A stretch of 12,097 nucleotides of DNA from Thiorhodovibrio sp. (lineage in GTDB: Bacteria; Pseudomonadota; Gammaproteobacteria; Chromatiales; Chromatiaceae), in the NCBI GenBank assembly GCA_007128075.1, contig SKYD01000190.1, positions 1 through 12,097 of the forward strand, given 5' to 3'. Positions 5,947 through 12,097 of the stretch are shown one piece after another; the stretch's first letter is position 1, and each line of letters starts with the position of its first letter. Under the pieces are notes generated by a model. That model did no database searches. It worked only from the letters and a program-made list of their open reading frames with translations, and was not told the DNA's origin. Position numbers and translations under genes: made by a program.

Positions 5947-6903
5947 ATGGATCTGAATTTTCTCGAATTTGAACAACCTGTGGCCGAGCTTGAGGCCAAA
6001 ATCGAAGAGTTGCGCCATGTCGGCAACGACAATGACATCAATATTGCCGAGGAGATCGCGCATCTTAAAACCAAAAGTCGCGCCCTGACGCAGCAGATTT
6101 TTTCAGCCCTCTCGCCGTGGCAGATTTCGCAGCTCTCACGCCATCCGCTGCGCCCCTATTTTCTCGATTATGTCGCGGCGATCTTTGACGGCTTTGAGGA
6201 GCTGCATGGAGATCGCGCCTTTGCTGATGATAAGGCGATTGTCGGCGGCATTGCACGGCTGGAAGGGCGGCCGGTGATGCTGATTGGACATCAAAAAGGC
6301 CGCGACACCCGCGAAAAAATTCACCGCAACTTTGGGATGCCGCGCCCCGAGGGTTATCGCAAGGCACTGCGGCTGATGCAGCTTGCCGAGCGTTTTGATC
6401 TTCCGCTGCTGACCTTTATCGACACCCCCGGTGCCTATCCCGGCGTAGGTGCTGAAGAGCGCGGCCAAAGCGAGGCGATTGCCCGCAACTTGCAAGTGAT
6501 GTCAACGCTGGCGGTGCCGGTTGTGGCGACGGTCACTGGCGAGGGCGGCTCTGGTGGTGCGCTGGCGATTGGGGTCGCTGATCGGCTGCTGATGTTGCAA
6601 TTTAGCACCTATTCAGTGATCTCGCCCGAGGGCTGCGCCTCGATTCTGTGGAAGAGTGCCGACAAAGCCGCGCTGGCAGCCGAGGCGATGGCGATTACCT
6701 CCAAAAAACTCAAGGAGCTGGATTTGGTCGATGAGGTGATCCCCGAGCCGCTGGGTGGAGCGCATCGTGATCTCGATGCCACGGCAGCGGCACTGAAAGC
6801 CGCCTTGCTGGAAACGCTGGCTGAGATTGATGCGATGGACCGCTCGCAATTACTCGCCCGCCGCTACGAGCGGTTGCGCGGCTACGGATTGTTTAAGGAC
6901 TGA
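5947..6903 (+). CDS. accA: Acetyl-CoA carboxylase carboxyltransferase subunit alpha
   Basis: Forms, with AccD, the alpha2beta2 carboxyltransferase that moves CO2 from biotinylated AccB to acetyl-CoA, giving malonyl-CoA for fatty-acid synthesis in the cytoplasm. 318 aa, against 319 in E. coli, with the same opening (NFLEFEQPVAELEAKI) and conserved blocks: GDRAFADDKAIVGGIARL (88-105), GHQKGRDTREKIHRNFGMP (114-132), FIDTPGAYPGVGAEERGQSE (157-176), EGGSGGALAIGV (199-210) and SPEGCASILWKSADKA. The ATG at 5947 is preferred over an in-frame TTG at 5905 because homology to AccA begins just after it; AGGA at 5931-5934 is a distant ribosome-binding site. GC-rich host-like codon use resumes here after the AT-rich insert. 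Upstream dnaE and downstream tilS, common neighbours in enterobacteria, are not present. An iron transporter follows at 5 nt. Confidence 0.97.
   Translation: MDLNFLEFEQPVAELEAKIEELRHVGNDNDINIAEEIAHLKTKSRALTQQIFSALSPWQISQLSRHPLRPYFLDYVAAIFDGFEELHGDRAFADDKAIVGGIARLEGRPVMLIGHQKGRDTREKIHRNFGMPRPEGYRKALRLMQLAERFDLPLLTFIDTPGAYPGVGAEERGQSEAIARNLQVMSTLAVPVVATVTGEGGSGGALAIGVADRLLMLQFSTYSVISPEGCASILWKSADKAALAAEAMAITSKKLKELDLVDEVIPEPLGGAHRDLDATAAALKAALLETLAEIDAMDRSQLLARRYERLRGYGLFKD
6895..6899 (+). promoter_or_regulatory. Ribosome-binding site for the iron permease inside the accA 3' end
   Basis: AAGGA in the last codons of accA sits 9 nt before the ATG at 6909. This supports that start and indicates that accA and the permease share one mRNA. 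Confidence 0.6.
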
Positions 6904-6908
6904 GCACG

Positions 6909-8543
6909 ATGAGGGTGCGTTCTTGGTGGTCACCAGCAACGGTGACAATTGCGCTGATTCTTGCGCTGCCAGTGCTGGTGGTGTTTGGTTTTGTGCTGGT
7001 GCCCTCGGGCGAGGTGTGGCAGCATCTGGCATCCACGGTACTCGGTGACTATATCAGCAATTCGTTATGGCTGATGTTTGGGGTGGGCGTGGGCACGCTC
7101 ATCGGCGGTGTCGGTACCGCTTGGCTGACCAGTATGTGCCGCTTTCCAGGGCGCGGCTTTTTTGAGTGGGCGTTGCTGCTCCCGATGGCGATGCCCGCCT
7201 ACATTATCGCTTACACCTACACCGGGCTATTGGATTTTGCCGGCCCAGTGCAGACCTTTCTGCGCTCAGTCACCGGCTGGGGGTTTCAGGATTATTGGTT
7301 TCCTGAGATTCGCTCGCTGCCTGGTGCGGTGTTGATGCTGGCACTGGTGCTCTATCCGTATGTTTATCTGTTAGCACGGGCAGCATTTTTGAGTCAATCG
7401 CTGTGTGTGTTGGATGTCAGTCGCACCCTGGGCAATGGGCCATGGCGAACCTTTTTTACCGTTGCTCTGCCGCTGGCGCGACCTGCCATTGTCGCCGGGC
7501 TATCGCTGGCACTGATGGAAACCCTCGCCGATTATGGCACGGTGCATTATTTCGGCATCACCACCTTCACCACCGGGATTTTTCGCACCTGGTTTGGCTT
7601 GGGCAACGCCCCTGCCGCTGCACAGTTGGCTGCCTTGCTGATGGTGTTTGTCTTTGTTCTGATTGTGCTAGAGCGCAGCTCACGCCGCCATGCCCGCTAT
7701 CACAGCAGCCAGCGCGAACAAAGCATCCGCCGTTTGCCGCTGCATGGCGCGGCAGCAGTGGCAGCAGTGGGATTTTGTTCACTGCCTTTGGCGTTTGGTT
7801 TTATCTTACCAGCACTTCAGCTTAGTTGGTGGTCGATGACGGTTGCCGAGCGGATGCAGTTGGCACCCTTTGTGACGCTGATCGTCAACAGCCTCGGGTT
7901 GGCCGCAGGAGCAGCACTGTTGGCGTTGGTGTTAGCATTGATTCTAGGCTATGGACGGCGGCTGCATCCACAGCCGCCAGTGAATTGGGCGGTGAATATT
8001 TCCTCGCTCGGCTATGCCGTCCCCGGATTGGTGATCGCGGTTGGGGTGCTGATTCCCTTTGCTTGGTTTGACCAACAGGTTGATCAGTGGATGCGGAGTA
8101 CCTTTAACATCTCCACCGGCTTGCTACTCAGTGGCACGCTTGCCGCACTGCTGTTTACCTATGTGGTGCGCTTTCTCGCTGTCGCTTTACAAACCGTAGA
8201 ATCTGGCATCGGCCGCATCCGTCCCTCGCTCGATGAGGCGGGGCGTTCGCTAGGGCTAACCCCACGCGGAGTGTTGTGGCGGATTCATCGCCCGATGCTG
8301 CGCGGCAGTCTGCTTACCGCCTTGCTGCTGGTGTTTGTCGATGTGCTCAAAGAATTGCCAGCGACGCTGATGTTGCGTCCCTTTGATTTCAATACCCTGG
8401 CAGTCCGTGCCTATGAGGCAGCGATGGATGAGCGGCTGGCTGATGCTGGTCCAGCCTCGCTGGCGATTATGCTGGCAGGTTTATTGCCAGTGATTGTGTT
8501 AAGCCGTTCAATTACCCGTTCTCGTCATGTCCAAAGTCCTTGA
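6909..8543 (+). CDS. fbpB: Ferric-iron ABC transporter permease, fused two-domain type (FbpB/AfuB/FutB family)
   Basis: Inner-membrane channel of a binding-protein-dependent iron(III) importer. 544 aa with two homologous permease halves, about 12 hydrophobic segments in all. Each half carries the cytoplasmic EAA-type coupling loop that contacts the ATPase: DVSRTLGNGPWRTFFTVALP at about 169-188 and DEAGRSLGLTPRGVLWRIHRP from residue 442. The first half shows the family sequence LLPMAMPAYIIAYTYTGLLD (90-109) and the LADYGTVHYFG region characteristic of Fbp/Sfu permeases. The start 5 nt after accA and the 17-nt overlap with the ATPase gene imply co-transcription and translational coupling. The cognate periplasmic FbpA-like protein is not encoded here and must lie elsewhere. 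Iron is the best family-level guess; thiamine and phosphonate-type importers share this fold. Confidence 0.9.
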   Translation: MRVRSWWSPATVTIALILALPVLVVFGFVLVPSGEVWQHLASTVLGDYISNSLWLMFGVGVGTLIGGVGTAWLTSMCRFPGRGFFEWALLLPMAMPAYIIAYTYTGLLDFAGPVQTFLRSVTGWGFQDYWFPEIRSLPGAVLMLALVLYPYVYLLARAAFLSQSLCVLDVSRTLGNGPWRTFFTVALPLARPAIVAGLSLALMETLADYGTVHYFGITTFTTGIFRTWFGLGNAPAAAQLAALLMVFVFVLIVLERSSRRHARYHSSQREQSIRRLPLHGAAAVAAVGFCSLPLAFGFILPALQLSWWSMTVAERMQLAPFVTLIVNSLGLAAGAALLALVLALILGYGRRLHPQPPVNWAVNISSLGYAVPGLVIAVGVLIPFAWFDQQVDQWMRSTFNISTGLLLSGTLAALLFTYVVRFLAVALQTVESGIGRIRPSLDEAGRSLGLTPRGVLWRIHRPMLRGSLLTALLLVFVDVLKELPATLMLRPFDFNTLAVRAYEAAMDERLADAGPASLAIMLAGLLPVIVLSRSITRSRHVQSP

Positions 8544-9567
8544 AGTTCAACAAGTCAGCGTTGCCTTTGGCAGTCAGCGCGTCGTCCATGAAGTCGATGT
8601 CGCTTTAGAAGCTGGCACCATCGGGTGTCTGTTAGGTCCGAGCGGCTGCGGCAAAACCACGCTGTTGCGTGCGGTGGCTGGCTTTGAGCCAATTATCAAC
8701 GGCACCATTCATCTTGAAGAACAACTGGTGTCGCGCCCTGGCTGGACGCTGGCTCCAGAACAGCGCCGTGTCGGCATGGTGTTTCAGGATTTTGCGCTGT
8801 TTCCACATCTGACAGTCGCTAAAAATCTCTCCTTCGGGCTGCGTGACTGGACAGCCAAAGCCCGTCAAGTGCGCGTTGACGAGCTATTAGAGCTGGTGGG
8901 ATTGACCGCCGCTGCCAAGCAGTATCCACATCAACTCTCTGGTGGGATGCAGCAGCGGGTGGCGCTGGCGCGTGCGTTGGCACCACGGCCACGGATTTTG
9001 CTGCTCGATGAGCCATTTTCGAGTATGGATGCCGAGTTACGCGAGCAGTTGGCGCGCGAGGTGCGCGATCTGATCAAGCGTGAGCAGGTGACTGCGCTGC
9101 TGGTGACGCATGATCAGCTTGAGGCCTTTGCGATGGCGGATCAAATTGGGGTGCTGGCCGCTGGCAAAATGCACCAGTGGGGCAGTGGATTTGAGCTATA
9201 CCACGAGCCAGCGGATCGTTTTGTTGCCGACTTCATCGGCCAGGGGGCGCTGCTCGCCGGTCGGGTGCTCGACCACGCCCAGATCGAAACTGAGCTGGGC
9301 TTGATTGACGGGGTGAATCCCCATCATTTACAGCCCGGCAGTCAGGTCGAGGTGTTGATTCGTCCTGATGATGTGATTCATGATGATGCCAGCCCACAAC
9401 AGGCGATGATTCTCGAACGCGCTTTTCGGGGGGCGGAATACCTCTACACGCTAAAACTAGAAAGCGGTGCCAAGGTGCTGTGTTTGGTGCAAAGTCACCA
9501 TCAACATGCCATCGGCGAGCGCATCGGGGTGCGGCTAGAAGCCGATCATCTGGTGGCGTTTGCTTGA
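8527..9567 (+). CDS. fbpC: ABC transporter ATP-binding protein (FbpC-like, ferric iron import)
   Basis: Cytoplasmic ATPase that powers the preceding permease. 346 aa. Walker A GPSGCGKTT (37-45), Q-loop Gln87 in VFQDFALFPH, ABC signature LSGGMQQRVALARAL (137-151), Walker B ILLLDEP (157-163) and switch His195 in LLVTHD are all present, so it should be active. The C-terminal 110 residues form a TOBE-type regulatory domain, as in FbpC and PotA/MalK relatives. The ATG at 8527 lies inside the permease gene (17-nt overlap) with no clear ribosome-binding site, consistent with coupled translation. Substrate is inferred from the partner permease rather than from the ATPase itself. Confidence 0.92.
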   Translation: MSKVLEVQQVSVAFGSQRVVHEVDVALEAGTIGCLLGPSGCGKTTLLRAVAGFEPIINGTIHLEEQLVSRPGWTLAPEQRRVGMVFQDFALFPHLTVAKNLSFGLRDWTAKARQVRVDELLELVGLTAAAKQYPHQLSGGMQQRVALARALAPRPRILLLDEPFSSMDAELREQLAREVRDLIKREQVTALLVTHDQLEAFAMADQIGVLAAGKMHQWGSGFELYHEPADRFVADFIGQGALLAGRVLDHAQIETELGLIDGVNPHHLQPGSQVEVLIRPDDVIHDDASPQQAMILERAFRGAEYLYTLKLESGAKVLCLVQSHHQHAIGERIGVRLEADHLVAFA

Positions 9568-9603
9568 TCATCGTCCCTGGCTGAAGGATCAGACGCTCTA
9601 ATT

Positions 9604-9624
9604 TGCTATAATTGATTAATTATA
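9604..9624 (+). promoter_or_regulatory. Extended -10 promoter embedded in a perfect 7-bp dyad, upstream of crtD
   Basis: TGCTATAAT (9604-9612) is a consensus extended -10 element, 66 nt before the crtD GTG. Its hexamer forms the left arm of TATAATTGATTAATTATA (9607-9624), a perfect 7-bp inverted repeat with a GATT spacer. A regulator bound to the dyad would cover the -10 and the likely start of transcription. Because of the symmetry, TATAAT also occurs on the - strand. No TGT-N12-ACA site for PpsR/CrtJ was seen in the 111-bp gap. Confidence 0.5.
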
Positions 9625-9678
9625 CGAACTTGCCTTAGCTTGATACCACCCCCCTAACCTAAATGGAGTTCAAAATTT

Positions 9679-11217
9679 GTGAACAAATCTCCTGTTTTAA
9701 TTGTTGGTGCTGGGGTCGGCGGGCTGACTGCGGCGATTTCGTTAGCAGCACGCGGGCTTGAGGTTGAGATTTTAGAGCGTGCTGCCACGCCCGGCGGCAA
9801 ATTACGGCAGGTGATGATTGGCGATCACGGGATCGATGCCGGGCCGACGGTGTTTACCATGCGCTGGGTTTTTGATGAGCTGTGTGAGCTGGCAGGCACC
9901 ACAATGGAGACCGAGCTGAGTTTACACCCCGTTGAGACCCTTGCCCGTCATGCCTGGAGTGCCGAGCAACGGCTGGATTTGTTCACAGATTTGCAACGCT
10001 CGGCGGATGCAATCGCTGCTTTTGCCGATGATCCTACCGAGGGGCGACGCTTTCTTGATTTTAGTGCTGAGGCGCAAAAGATCTATCAGGCACTCAAAGA
10101 CCCCTTTATCTGTTCCAGTCGCCCCAAAACCCCGTTGACCTTAATCCGTCGTGCAGGACCAACCCGCTTACTCGGCATCAAGCCCTATTCGACTCTGTGG
10201 TCAGCGTTGGGCAAACATTTCCGCGATCCGCGCTTGCAGCAATTATTCGGACGCTATGCCACCTATTGCGGCTCGTCACCTTATCGGGCACCTGCGACCT
10301 TGATGCTGGTGGCACATGTTGAGCAGGAAGGGGTGTGGCTGGTCAAGGAGGGCATGTACCAACTGGTGCAAGCACTGGTGCGGATTGCGGAGCGTTTAGG
10401 GGTTCGCATCCACTATGCCACTGAGGTCACTGAGATTCTTGGCACCCGCACCGCTGCCAACGGGGTGCGGCTTGCCAATGGTGAGACGCTTGATGCCTCG
10501 GCGGTGATCGTCAATGCCGATCCCAATGCGCTGGCGACCGGCAAGCTCGGGGAGTCGATGGCTGGCGCGATTGCACCAACACCGCGTGCTGAACGCTCGT
10601 TGTCGGCCCTGACCTGGAACCTACTCACCCCGACGGCTGGCTTTCCGCTGATTCGGCATTCGGTGTTCTTCTCTCAGGATTATGCCAGCGAATTTCAGGA
10701 TATTTTTGACCACCATCGCTTGCCACAATCGCCCACCGTCTATATCTGTGCTCAGGATCGTACTGACACCGAGACCAATTCCCCGCCAGGCCCAGAGCGA
10801 TTGTTGTGTCTGGTCAATGCTCCGCCGATTGGCGATCAATTTACTTTTCGTGCCGAGGACATCGAACAATGCACCGCCGCCACCTTTGCCTTACTCAACC
10901 ACTGTGGACTGGAGATCACGCCACCGGCGGAGGCGACCTGCATCACCTCACCGAGCCATTTGGAGCGTTTATTTCCGGCAACCGGCGGCGCACTCTATGG
11001 TCGGGCTTCCCACGGCTGGCTGGCCTCATTCGTCCGGCCTGGTGCGCGCACCAAGATTCCGCGCCTGTATCTGGCGGGGGGCAGCACCCATCCCGGGCCC
11101 GGGGTGCCGATGGCAGCGATGTCGGGTCGGATCGCCGCAGCCAGCGTGCTCGCGGACCTGACTTCGACCAAATCGTCGCCCCGGGCGGCTATCTTTGGTG
11201 GTACATCGATGCCTTGA
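9679..11217 (+). CDS. crtD: 1-hydroxycarotenoid 3,4-desaturase (methoxyneurosporene dehydrogenase)
   Basis: FAD-dependent desaturase of the phytoene-desaturase family that introduces the C3-C4 double bond into 1-hydroxylated acyclic carotenoids on the way to spheroidene or spirilloxanthin. 512 aa. An N-terminal FAD fold GAGVGG (10-15) is followed by the CrtI/CrtD-type TPGGKLRQ (37-44) and GIDAGPTVFTMRWVFDE (51-67), which is distinctive for CrtD. The C-terminal flavin-binding motif is YLAGGSTHPGPGVPMAAMSG (464-483). Translation starts at GTG with GGAG at 9665-9668 as ribosome-binding site. crtC lies directly downstream, as in the crtDC pairs of purple bacteria. The last 20 or so codons overlap sequence that is conserved in the crtC frame, so the tail SSPRAAIFGGTSMP is probably not under selection as CrtD protein. 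The enzyme acts at the cytoplasmic membrane. Confidence 0.93.
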   Translation: MNKSPVLIVGAGVGGLTAAISLAARGLEVEILERAATPGGKLRQVMIGDHGIDAGPTVFTMRWVFDELCELAGTTMETELSLHPVETLARHAWSAEQRLDLFTDLQRSADAIAAFADDPTEGRRFLDFSAEAQKIYQALKDPFICSSRPKTPLTLIRRAGPTRLLGIKPYSTLWSALGKHFRDPRLQQLFGRYATYCGSSPYRAPATLMLVAHVEQEGVWLVKEGMYQLVQALVRIAERLGVRIHYATEVTEILGTRTAANGVRLANGETLDASAVIVNADPNALATGKLGESMAGAIAPTPRAERSLSALTWNLLTPTAGFPLIRHSVFFSQDYASEFQDIFDHHRLPQSPTVYICAQDRTDTETNSPPGPERLLCLVNAPPIGDQFTFRAEDIEQCTAATFALLNHCGLEITPPAEATCITSPSHLERLFPATGGALYGRASHGWLASFVRPGARTKIPRLYLAGGSTHPGPGVPMAAMSGRIAAASVLADLTSTKSSPRAAIFGGTSMP

Positions 11218-12083
11218 GCGACGATGGTCGCCACGGGCTGACGATTATCGCCATGATCGGCAGCGTGTTCTCGCCCTATTATGCTTGGGCGCGAGCACGG
11301 GGGCACGATGATCCTGAGCATTTTTGTGCGCTCAATGTCGCGCTCTATGGCGATTGCTCACGCTGGGCGATGACCGAGCGTGGGCGCAATCAAATCAAGC
11401 GCACTCCCGATACGCTGACCATCGCTGCCAGTCATCTGCACTGGGAGGGCGACACCCTGGTCATCGCTATCAACGAGACCACCGCCCCTATCCCGCGCCC
11501 ATTGCGTGGTGAGGTGCGGGTGCATCCACAGATGCTTCCTGGACATCGTGAATGTCTTGACGGGCAAGGTCGCCACTTTTGGTGGCCGGTGGCTCCTCGG
11601 GCGCGGGTTGAGGTCAAACTGACGCATCCGCAACTGGCATGGTCAGGCGTGGGCTATCACGACAGCAACTGGGGTGACGAGCCGCTGGCGAATGGTTTTG
11701 CTGACTGGGATTGGTCGCGTGCCAAGCTGCGCGATGGCTCAGCAGTGGTCTATGATGTGCGCCGCCGCAATGGTGAAGAGCACACCTTTGCATTGCGCTT
11801 TGACCCACAAGGCGGGGTCGAGCCGTTTGCGTTGCCGCCGCGCCTGGGCTTACCTAAGGGGAGATGGTGGCGGGTTGCCCGTAGTGCTCAAAGCGATGCC
11901 AATACCGCGCCACAGATTCTACAAACCCTTGAAGATACGCCGTTTTATATCCGCTCGACACTGCAAGCCCAGTGGCTTGGCGAGCCAGTCACTGCGGTGC
12001 ATGAGAGCCTGTCATTAGACCGCTTTACTCAGCCCTGGGTGCAACTGCTATTGCCGTTTCGGATGCCGCGGTGGGCGCGATAA
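11214..12083 (+). CDS. crtC: Carotenoid 1,2-hydratase (hydroxyneurosporene synthase)
   Basis: Adds water across the C1-C2 double bond of acyclic carotenoids such as neurosporene or lycopene; the product is the substrate of CrtD. Recognised by IGSVFSPYYAWAR, FCALNVALYG, WAMTERGR, the lipocalin-like GYHDSNWGDEPL (YHD is residues 135-137 counted from the ATG at 11253) and ADWDWSRAKL. The start is uncertain. An ATG at 11253 gives 276 aa, close to the size reported for Rhodobacter CrtC. A TTG at 11214 overlaps the crtD stop as TTGA and would be translationally coupled. Conserved residues (APGGYLWWYIDALSDDG) continue in frame further upstream to about 11150, but no ATG, GTG or TTG lies between 10869 and 11214. 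I report the TTG as a compromise. The gene ends 14 nt before the window edge. Confidence 0.88.
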   Translation: MSDDGRHGLTIIAMIGSVFSPYYAWARARGHDDPEHFCALNVALYGDCSRWAMTERGRNQIKRTPDTLTIAASHLHWEGDTLVIAINETTAPIPRPLRGEVRVHPQMLPGHRECLDGQGRHFWWPVAPRARVEVKLTHPQLAWSGVGYHDSNWGDEPLANGFADWDWSRAKLRDGSAVVYDVRRRNGEEHTFALRFDPQGGVEPFALPPRLGLPKGRWWRVARSAQSDANTAPQILQTLEDTPFYIRSTLQAQWLGEPVTAVHESLSLDRFTQPWVQLLLPFRMPRWAR

Positions 12084-12097
12084 GTTTTGATCAGTGG

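Noticed and set aside
6065..6495. Long opposite-strand open frames inside accA, fbpC and crtD
   Set aside because: They are antisense shadows of strongly conserved GC-rich genes and show no domain or start signals of their own.
9611..9625. Possible FNR site (TTGAT-N4) upstream of crtD
   Set aside because: Only the left half-site fits; the right half reads TATAC instead of ATCAA. The perfect dyad explains the region better.
10806..11150. N-terminal extension of crtC starting at 10806 or 10869
   Set aside because: This part is the out-of-frame shadow of conserved crtD sequence, and its translation is Arg/His/Ser-rich with no CrtC similarity.
1..12097. tRNA, rRNA, CRISPR array or complete insertion sequence
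   Set aside because: No cloverleaf, no regularly spaced direct repeats and no transposase motifs were seen on either strand.

Overview
The window looks like chromosomal DNA of a purple phototrophic proteobacterium, most likely a gammaproteobacterial purple sulfur bacterium. Two things suggest this: the crtD-crtC pair of the spirilloxanthin (methoxylated carotenoid) branch at the right end, and an AccA that closely follows the enterobacterial form. All genes read on the + strand. The organism assignment is inference from gene content, not from a marker gene.

Layout. (1) 1-2435: the end of a surface-polysaccharide locus. It holds the 3' part of a WbpL/WecA-type polyprenyl-phosphate sugar-1-phosphate transferase and an intact WbpM/PglF-type membrane-anchored UDP-sugar 4,6-dehydratase, joined by an ATGA stop/start overlap. 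(2) 2436-5946: a visibly AT-richer insert built around a two-gene type II restriction-modification cassette, an HNH endonuclease followed by a Dcm-family cytosine-C5 methyltransferase. The cassette is flanked by broken ends of two housekeeping genes. On the left is a frameshifted BRCT tail of NAD-dependent DNA ligase (ligA). On the right is the N-terminus of the UbiD decarboxylase gene with its apparent promoter. About 480 bases without a recognisable gene follow, containing paired palindromes and possible alternative RNA hairpins ahead of accA. (3) 5947-9567: accA, then at 5 nt distance an Fbp-type ferric-iron ABC permease, then its ATPase with a 17-nt overlap. This is probably one transcription unit; no periplasmic binding protein gene lies in view. 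(4) 9568-12083: an extended -10 promoter sitting inside a perfect dyad, then crtD (GTG start) and crtC. The conserved reading frame of crtC runs back into the end of crtD.

Functionally, the left block makes O-antigen or capsule precursors. The middle block is a self-contained DNA-modification and defence module with signs of having been moved together with pieces of its former neighbours. The right block combines the first step of fatty-acid synthesis, iron uptake and carotenoid tailoring. The points most worth checking are the ligA/ubiD scars around the restriction-modification cassette, the start of crtC, the dyad at the crtD promoter, and the structured leader before accA.
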